In this document: in pieces, positions 32,307 to 37,865 of the stretch
Position numbering within the stretch: position 1 is the first letter of the stretch
Layout of the letters: every line of letters starts with the position of its first letter
NCBI GenBank assembly: GCA_029939535.1
Contig: JAOZST010000012.1
Coordinates: 1 to 37,865 of the forward strand
Reading direction: 5' to 3'
Origin: NBML01 sp029939535
Lineage (GTDB): Bacteria; Desulfobacterota; Desulfobacteria; Desulfobacterales; Desulfobacteraceae
Length of the DNA: 37,865 nucleotides
Made by a program: the position numbers and the translations under genes
The notes under the pieces: generated by a model
The model's input: the letters and a program-made list of their open reading frames with translations, nothing else
What the model was told of the DNA's origin: nothing
The model's database searches: none

Positions 32307-33881
32307 ATGACAAAACCTATCAATTATTTATGTATCATTTTCCTGGCAGCATTGTTTATTCTGACACCCATGCAGGCAAAGGCGGAAAAAGTAATCTATG
32401 CTGCCGGTGATCCCAATGAACTAGGTGTTACAACCTTTAATCCCATTAAAGTGGAATTAAACCACGAAGCCATGTCCCTGATCTATGACAGGCTCATTGA
32501 ATGGGGAATAGATGGAAAGTTTTATCCGTCTCTGGCTGAATCCTGGATCATCAGCGAGGATGGCCTGACATGGGATATGAAATTGAAACAAGGGGTTAAA
32601 TTCCATGACGGTTCTCCCTTTAATTCAGAGGTGGTAAAATGGTTTCTCAAGGAGATGGAAACAGGACCATCAGGATACATGGTTGCTTCCATAGACAATG
32701 TTGAGATTACAGGACCCCATTCTGTTATCATCCATATGAAATACCCGGACCCCAATATGTTTTTTAATATGTCCCAGACTTTTATGGCCGTTCCCAGTAT
32801 GGTTGCCTATAAAAAGTATGGTGAAGATTTCGGCACCAAACATGTGGTAGGATCAGGACCCTATAAATTTAAGTCATGGTCTCCGGGAAATGAACTGGTG
32901 CTGGTAAAAAATACGGATTATACATGGGGACCGGCCCTGGTTAAAAACAAGGGGCCTGCAATTATTGACAAAGTTATTTATAAAGATATGAAAGAGGAAT
33001 CCACACGGTTTCTGGAACTTAAAACCGGTAAACTGGATGTTGTTTTTTCCGTACCCACCATGTTCATCGATAAGATTGAAAAAGATAAAAACCTGAGTAT
33101 CATCCGCCAGCCCGGCGATTCATTGTATCATATGGTCATGAATACCCAGTCTGCTCCTTTGGACAATAAACTGGTCAGAAAGGGAATCGCCCTGGCAGTC
33201 AACCAGGAGAGCATTACAAAAAGTGTGTTTGCAAATGCAGGCAAGCCCGCCTACACATATCTGATCGACTCACTTCCGGCAAGCCAGGTGGATCAAAAAT
33301 ATCAGATCAGATTTGATCTTGAAGGGTCCAAGGCTGCCTTTGAAGAGGCTGGATGGAAAATGGGACCAGACGGAATACGGGTGGATAAGGACGGCAAAAA
33401 ATTGGAATTGAAACTGCTGGCTAAAAACGAATCCTCCTACCGGCGTTCTGCCGAAGTCATTCAGGCCCAGCTGGCTAAGGCCGGTGTTGATGTAAAAATA
33501 ACCCTCATGGACCCAAGCTCCATCCGTGCCTATTATAAAAAAGGGGAACATCAGCTGGCTATCCGTTCATATGAGTGGGAGAATGCCGACATCCTGGAAT
33601 GGTTTTTAAACTCAAAACGCATGGGGTATCCCAATGCCGCCATGTACCATGACAACGAGTCAGATTATCTCATGCAGAAAGCCATGACCCGGTCCCGGAC
33701 ACCAGAAGAACGGGTGGAAAATTTCAAAGAATATCACACCTTTCTTCTACAGCAATACGTGTGGGCACCGTTTTATCTTCCAGATACGATTTTTGCCGTG
33801 GGCAGTCGACTGGTCCATCCTAAAGACAGCCTTGACAGACGGTTCATGGGAATGGGAGTATTGGACTGGGATTTGAAATAA
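32307..33881 (+). CDS. Periplasmic peptide/nickel-type substrate-binding protein of an ABC transporter
   Basis: This 524 aa solute-binding protein of family 5 (OppA/DppA/NikA) captures the substrate in the periplasm. A signal peptide is clear: M-T-K-P then a hydrophobic run (I10 to T20), with probable cleavage after A26 (Q-A-K-A/E). There is no lipobox. The mature part has the family pattern (Y-D-R-L-I-E-W near 50 and the L-A-E-S-W motif, K-F-H-D-G-S-P-F). AAGGAGGAGC precedes the ATG. It follows the deacylase by 78 bp and precedes two permeases and two ATPases. Substrate class is inferred as small peptides or acyl amino acids. Confidence 0.95.
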   Translation: MTKPINYLCIIFLAALFILTPMQAKAEKVIYAAGDPNELGVTTFNPIKVELNHEAMSLIYDRLIEWGIDGKFYPSLAESWIISEDGLTWDMKLKQGVKFHDGSPFNSEVVKWFLKEMETGPSGYMVASIDNVEITGPHSVIIHMKYPDPNMFFNMSQTFMAVPSMVAYKKYGEDFGTKHVVGSGPYKFKSWSPGNELVLVKNTDYTWGPALVKNKGPAIIDKVIYKDMKEESTRFLELKTGKLDVVFSVPTMFIDKIEKDKNLSIIRQPGDSLYHMVMNTQSAPLDNKLVRKGIALAVNQESITKSVFANAGKPAYTYLIDSLPASQVDQKYQIRFDLEGSKAAFEEAGWKMGPDGIRVDKDGKKLELKLLAKNESSYRRSAEVIQAQLAKAGVDVKITLMDPSSIRAYYKKGEHQLAIRSYEWENADILEWFLNSKRMGYPNAAMYHDNESDYLMQKAMTRSRTPEERVENFKEYHTFLLQQYVWAPFYLPDTIFAVGSRLVHPKDSLDRRFMGMGVLDWDLK

Positions 33882-33904
33882 TCTCTTCTTTTCTTACATA
33901 ATTT

Positions 33905-33945
33905 CTCTGATTTTTTTGGGTCAGCATGCATCAAAGAGATCAGAG
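33905..33945 (+). other. Possible mRNA hairpin after the binding-protein gene
   Basis: CTCTGAT (33905-33911) and ATCAGAG (33939-33945) can pair across a 27-nt loop in the 106-bp gap between binding protein and permease. Such hairpins often protect binding-protein mRNA. The stem is short, so this is tentative. Confidence 0.3.
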
Positions 33946-33987
33946 GAACCCTGAAATTTTTAAAAAATCCTTTGGAGTAGGAAAAAC

Positions 33988-34914
33988 ATGTGGCAGTTTG
34001 TTTTACGCCGTTCCCTATTGATGATTCCCATATTTGTTGTGGTGTCCATCATTATCTTTTCTCTGATTCACATTGTACCGGGAAACCCCATTGACAATCT
34101 TATGGGACCGGGAATGACCAAAGCCCATGAACAAAAGCTGGTAGAAAAATATAATCTGGACAAATCAATTCCGGTTCAATATTTTATCTGGTTTAAAAAC
34201 ATGCTTCACGGAGATCTGGGGCGATCAATCATTGAGAAACGACCGGTAACGGAACTCTTACTTCACCATCTGCCCTACAGCCTTTCCCTGGGCCTTACAG
34301 CCATTGCTCTTTCATTTGTTCTGGGGGTTTCCATGGGCATCATTTCTGCGGCAGCCAAAAATACTATTTTTGACCACCTGGCCATGCTGGTGGCTTTATT
34401 CGGGGTTACCATACCTGCTTTCTGGCTGGGCTTGATCCTTATCCTGATTTTTGCCGTGTGGATGACCTGGTTTCCCATTTCAGGTTCCGGTTCCCTGATG
34501 TCTCTGGTCCTTCCGGCAATTACCGTGGGATTGGGCGGAGCAGGACTTATTGCAAGGGTCACACGGGTGTCCATGTTGGAAGTGGCATCCAAGGATTTTA
34601 TTGTAATGCTCCATGCCAAAGGGCTTGGGAAAAAAGCAATCCTGCTGAAACACATTTTACGGAATGCATTGATTCCAGTCATTACTATCCTGGGATTGCG
34701 CATCGGATGGGTTCTGGGAGGGACAGTCACAGTTGAAATCGTTTTTGGCCGGCCCGGCCTGGGACAATTATTGATCACCGGCTTGTTTCGAAGGGATTAT
34801 CCCGTTATCCAGGGAGCCATGCTGATTTTGGCCATGGGCATCATGATGGGCACATTTCTGGCTGACATCCTTTATGCAGTGACAGACCCCAGAGTGAGGG
34901 ATCAACATCATTGA
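33988..34914 (+). CDS. Peptide ABC transporter permease, DppB/OppB type
   Basis: This is a 308 aa inner-membrane permease with an N-terminal segment (M-W-Q-F-V-L-R-R-S-L-L-M-I-P) and about six transmembrane helices. The cytoplasmic EAA loop is near residue 200 (D-F-I-V-M-L-H-A-K-G-L-G-K-K, then L-R-N-A-L-I-P). It follows the binding protein; GGAG lies ten bases before the ATG. Its partner permease begins 123 bp later, beyond a TTAGC element. Confidence 0.95.
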   Translation: MWQFVLRRSLLMIPIFVVVSIIIFSLIHIVPGNPIDNLMGPGMTKAHEQKLVEKYNLDKSIPVQYFIWFKNMLHGDLGRSIIEKRPVTELLLHHLPYSLSLGLTAIALSFVLGVSMGIISAAAKNTIFDHLAMLVALFGVTIPAFWLGLILILIFAVWMTWFPISGSGSLMSLVLPAITVGLGGAGLIARVTRVSMLEVASKDFIVMLHAKGLGKKAILLKHILRNALIPVITILGLRIGWVLGGTVTVEIVFGRPGLGQLLITGLFRRDYPVIQGAMLILAMGIMMGTFLADILYAVTDPRVRDQHH

Positions 34915-34926
34915 AACAGAAATTTA

Positions 34927-35020
34927 ATAGTATAGGAATTTGCATTTAGCCGTTAGCATTTAGCCGCTAGCTAACAGCTAATGGCTAAATGCTAAAATCC
35001 CGCGCGATAGCGCGCTAATT
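34927..35020 (+). repeat. TTAGC/GCGCTAA dispersed element, copy 4
   Basis: This is the longest copy. GCATTTAGCCGTTAGC pairs with GCTAATGGCTAAATGC over 16 bp with one G-U. The loop holds the core TAGCTAACAGCTAA. The terminal hairpin is CGCGC-GATA-GCGCG followed by CTAATT. It lies inside the transporter operon between the two permease genes, so it is presumably transcribed. Confidence 0.85.
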
Positions 35021-35037
35021 TATTTTAAGCAGTCACA

Positions 35038-35922
35038 ATGAAAAATAATCAAAACCAAGACAATATCATTCCACCTGCCAACAGGTGGCTGAGACGGGTA
35101 AAAAAATTAAAAACTAACAAGGCAGGTCTCCTGGGTACTATTATCATAGCCGGCCTGATCCTCATGGCCATATCTGCTGATTTCATAGCCCCTTATTCCT
35201 ATAAGGAGCAGGATCTAAGCATAATGAACAGCCCTCCTTCCCAGGACCATCTCATGGGAACCGATGAATTTGGAAGGGATGTGTTCAGTCGGATTCTCCA
35301 TGGATCAAGGATTTCAGTCTATGTGGGTGTTGTTTCCGTGGGCCTGTCCGTATTCATCGGGGTCATTCTGGGTGCATTTGCCGGATATTACGGGGGATGG
35401 CTGGATCAGGCCCTCTCCATTGTTACGGACCTGACCTGGTCTTTGCCGGAAATCCTTGTGGCCCTTCTTTTGGTTGCGGTTGTGGGCGCAGGGATTGAGT
35501 GTGTGATCATTGCCATTGCCCTGACCTACTGGGCCCAATATGCCAGGTTGATCAGGGGACAGATCCTCATGCTCAAGAATGAAATCTATGTGGAAGCTAC
35601 CCGGTCTCTCGGGGCCACAGACTTTACCATTTTGTTTAAGCATCTTTTCCCTAATGCCATTGCCCCGGTGATTGTTGCAGCTACCATTGGCATTGGCCAA
35701 GCCATTGTCCTGGAAGCAACCCTTGGCTTTTTAGGTATGGGTGCCCAGCCACCCATGCCCAGCTGGGGGGCCATGATGAGCAATGGAACAGCCTATCTTT
35801 TTATTTCACCATGGGTCATTGTATTTCCGGGGCTTGCCATGATGATTACAGTTTTCGGCTTTAACCTTTTTGGAGATGCTTTGGTGGATATTATGGATAT
35901 CCGGGAGGATACCCTCAAATGA
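35038..35922 (+). CDS. Peptide ABC transporter permease, DppC/OppC type
   Basis: This 294 aa inner-membrane permease has an N-terminal cytoplasmic part (K-N-N-Q-N-Q-D), a first helix near 33-50, and a second block of helices. Its EAA loop is E-I-Y-V-E-A-T-R-S-L-G-A-T-D, then L-F-P-N-A-I-A-P. The M-G-T-D-E-F-G-R-D-V-F-S-R motif is characteristic of DppC/OppC. The ribosome site is weak. Its stop overlaps the next ATPase start (ATGA). Confidence 0.95.
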   Translation: MKNNQNQDNIIPPANRWLRRVKKLKTNKAGLLGTIIIAGLILMAISADFIAPYSYKEQDLSIMNSPPSQDHLMGTDEFGRDVFSRILHGSRISVYVGVVSVGLSVFIGVILGAFAGYYGGWLDQALSIVTDLTWSLPEILVALLLVAVVGAGIECVIIAIALTYWAQYARLIRGQILMLKNEIYVEATRSLGATDFTILFKHLFPNAIAPVIVAATIGIGQAIVLEATLGFLGMGAQPPMPSWGAMMSNGTAYLFISPWVIVFPGLAMMITVFGFNLFGDALVDIMDIREDTLK

Positions 35923-36902
35923 CACTGTTACAGGTGGAGAATTTACAGGTGGAGTTCAAAACCCGTGACGGCATAGTTGAGCCGTTAAGCGGGATCAGCT
36001 TTGATGTTAAAGCTGGCGAGATTTTAGGCCTTGTGGGAGAAACAGGGTCTGGTAAATCAGTCACAGCCCAGGCCATCATGGGTCTGCTGCCCTTACTGGA
36101 TGGAAGGATTTCCAGCGGTAGAATTATTTTCGAGGGGCAGGATTTGGGCTCAATATCTGAAAAAGAATACCAGAAACTAAGAGGAAACAAGATCTCTTTG
36201 ATATCCCAGAATCCCATGACATCCCTGGACCCGGTTTATAGAGTGGGTGATCAGATTGTAGAGGGTCTCATGCTGCATATGAAGATATCCAGGGCAGATG
36301 CCCAAAAAAAGGCCGTGGATGTGATGACATCCCTTAGAATTCCCAATGCAGATAAGGTTTTTTTTCAATATCCCCATCAACTTTCAGGGGGATTGAAACA
36401 GAGAATTGTCATTGCCATGGGACTTTGCGCCGATCCCAAACTTTTAATTGCAGACGAACCAACCACTGCCCTGGATGTTACTGTTCAGGCCCAGATAATT
36501 GAATTATTCAAGGAAACAATTCGGAAAAGACATATCGGGCTCATCATGATTACCCATGATTTGGGCGTGATTTCCCATCTCTGTGATACCGTTGCTGTCA
36601 TGTATGCGGGAAATGTGGTGGAAACCGGCCGGGTAGAATCGGTTTTCAAGGCACCGGAACATCCCTATACAGGGGCATTGCTCAATTGCATTCCAACACT
36701 GGGTATGGAGGAAAGATCCCTCAATGTCATTCCTGGGAATGTACCCAGCGTGCAGACATTTCCCAGCGGGTGCCGGTATCATCCCCGCTGTCCTGATGCA
36801 AAACCATGTTGTATGAAAGAAAGTCCTATAAACATACAATTAACCAATGACACAAACATTAAATGCCATAAATTCAGCCCCCAGTGGAGGGCAGATTCAT
36901 GA
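35919..36902 (+). CDS. Peptide ABC transporter ATPase, DppD/OppD type
   Basis: This 327 aa ATPase powers the transporter. It has Walker A G-E-T-G-S-G-K-S, the Q-loop S-Q-N-P-M-T-S-L-D-P, the signature L-S-G-G-L-K-Q-R, and Walker B L-L-I-A-D-E-P-T-T-A-L-D. The C-terminal region has the C-R-Y-H-P-R-C-P...C-C cysteine block of the oligopeptide/dipeptide type, which in some relatives binds a cluster. It overlaps the permease by 4 bp and the next ATPase by 4 bp. Confidence 0.96.
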   Translation: MTLLQVENLQVEFKTRDGIVEPLSGISFDVKAGEILGLVGETGSGKSVTAQAIMGLLPLLDGRISSGRIIFEGQDLGSISEKEYQKLRGNKISLISQNPMTSLDPVYRVGDQIVEGLMLHMKISRADAQKKAVDVMTSLRIPNADKVFFQYPHQLSGGLKQRIVIAMGLCADPKLLIADEPTTALDVTVQAQIIELFKETIRKRHIGLIMITHDLGVISHLCDTVAVMYAGNVVETGRVESVFKAPEHPYTGALLNCIPTLGMEERSLNVIPGNVPSVQTFPSGCRYHPRCPDAKPCCMKESPINIQLTNDTNIKCHKFSPQWRADS

Positions 36903-37865
36903 AGGCTTTAGTTGAAATCCGGCATCTGTCCAAATTTTTCCCCATTACCGGCGGGTTGCTGCATCGGAAAATAGGGGAAGTAAAAGCCGTTAATGATGTA
37001 TCCCTTGATATTTTCCAGGGAGAATCCCTTGGGGTTGTGGGTGAGTCAGGATGCGGCAAATCTACCCTTGCAAGACTCATTTTAAGCCTTATCAAACCCA
37101 CCCGGGGAAGCATTGTATTTGATGGACAAGACATCAACCTTATTGGAAAACAGTCCCTGCGCAGGCTGAGACGAAAAATGCAAATGGTTTTCCAGGACCC
37201 CCATTCATCTCTGGACCCCCGCAACTCCATATACCGGAGCTTGGAAGAGGTGTTTAAGATCCAAAGAGAAAAAATGTCCCAGGCAGAAAGTAAAGACCGT
37301 ATTTTTGAATTATTGGGAATGGTTGGCCTGAAAGCGGAACATTGTCGTTACTATCCCCATCAATTGTCCGGAGGGCAGAAGCAGCGGGCCGTAATCGCAC
37401 GAGCCCTGTCCCTTTCTCCTGAATTCATTATTTTAGATGAACCCACAGCTGCCCTGGATGTATCGGTTCAGGCACAGATCATCCTATTGCTTCAGCAGTT
37501 GGGTCATCAATTTAACATCACCTATTTGTTTATTTCCCATGACCTGGCCCTGGTGGATTATTTTTGTCAACGGATCATTGTCATGTATCTGGGTAGGATC
37601 GTTGAGATAACCCCTGCAGATCTTTCCCGGCAGAAACCGTGCCATCCCTATACAAAAATTTTAATGGAAAGCATTTTTATTGCAGATCCAGATGCAAAGA
37701 GCAAAACACCCAGAATCGAGGGAGAAGTCCCAAGTCCTTTTAACCTCCCAGACGGGTGTAGTTTTGAGAGCCGCTGCGAATATGCCCGGGATATCTGCAG
37801 AACAAAGTCTCCTGAACTTTTGGAGACCACACCGGGTAAATTTGTGGCCTGTCATTTCCCTTTAG
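36899..37865 (+). CDS. Peptide ABC transporter ATPase, DppF/OppF type (3' end outside window)
   Basis: The ATG at 36899 overlaps the preceding stop (ATGA), and the frame is open to the last base, giving 322 codons without a stop. Walker A is G-E-S-G-C-G-K-S-T, the signature L-S-G-G-Q-K-Q-R and Walker B F-I-I-L-D-E-P-T-A-A-L-D. The C-terminal part has C-S-F-E-S-R-C-E-Y-A-R-D-I-C and C-H-F-P-L, which is near the normal end of OppF (about 325-335 aa). Few codons should be missing. It completes the ABC transporter. Confidence 0.93.
   Translation, partial: MKALVEIRHLSKFFPITGGLLHRKIGEVKAVNDVSLDIFQGESLGVVGESGCGKSTLARLILSLIKPTRGSIVFDGQDINLIGKQSLRRLRRKMQMVFQDPHSSLDPRNSIYRSLEEVFKIQREKMSQAESKDRIFELLGMVGLKAEHCRYYPHQLSGGQKQRAVIARALSLSPEFIILDEPTAALDVSVQAQIILLLQQLGHQFNITYLFISHDLALVDYFCQRIIVMYLGRIVEITPADLSRQKPCHPYTKILMESIFIADPDAKSKTPRIEGEVPSPFNLPDGCSFESRCEYARDICRTKSPELLETTPGKFVACHFPL

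Overview
This is a chromosomal segment of a strictly anaerobic, probably sulfate-reducing deltaproteobacterium (Desulfobacterota, Desulfobacteraceae-like). The assignment is an inference. It rests on one-carbon corrinoid methyltransferase parts, an anaerobe-type oxidative stress set (reverse rubrerythrin, ferredoxin, rubredoxin, rubredoxin-like protein), a NifU/NifS pair, two small families I associate with sulfate reducers (DVU0298-like and DVU0772-like), and moderate GC with strong AAGGAG ribosome sites. There are no rRNA or tRNA genes, no CRISPR array and no intact mobile element.

Layout. Positions 1-1.6 kb hold a corrinoid protein and a methyltetrahydrofolate:corrinoid methyltransferase, closed by a strong terminator. 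At 1.7-2.2 kb is a broken sugar isomerase gene on the minus strand. At 2.3-7.2 kb are a penicillin-acylase-family hydrolase, a tandem universal stress protein and a MetE/UROD-like methyltransferase. A transglutaminase-like gene follows at 7.2-7.9 kb (minus). At 8.1-11.5 kb is a probable sigma-54 module: a HEAT-like protein, a small conserved protein, reverse rubrerythrin, a ferredoxin and a PAS sigma-54 activator, with two good -24/-12 promoter candidates. ClpB is at 11.6-14.2 kb (minus). At 14.6-16.9 kb is a cysteine operon (HTH/Cys-rich regulator, cysE, cysK), convergent with nifS-nifU at 16.9-18.7 kb. Next come sfsA, a TIGR02757/DUF2400 protein, a rhodanese-metallo-beta-lactamase protein and a flavodoxin (18.8-22.2 kb, minus), then proC (plus). 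At 23.4-24.2 kb (minus) is a three-gene cluster with two very short rubredoxin-type genes. A PilZ-type protein and a non-pyrrolysine MttB-family methyltransferase (minus) reach 26.2 kb.

Positions 26.4-37.9 kb form a plus-strand catabolic block: an RpiR regulator, a decayed kinase gene, an Lrp/AsnC regulator, a dipeptide epimerase/N-acyl-glutamate racemase-like enzyme, a DUF1611 (DgcN-like) protein, an N-acyl-D-amino-acid deacylase and a five-gene peptide ABC transporter whose last gene runs off the window. I read it as an uptake and stereo-inversion/deacylation route for D-amino-acid-containing or N-acylated compounds. The MttB-like gene diverges from its RpiR regulator through a mirrored promoter region.

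The most unusual non-coding signal is a family of four 53-94 bp elements at 660, 5987, 9125 and 34927. All have the same orientation and sit immediately or closely upstream of plus-strand genes. They start with ATAGTATAGG, contain a TTAGC-based foldback and end with a GC-rich hairpin and GCGCTAA. Their arms differ in sequence but still fold.
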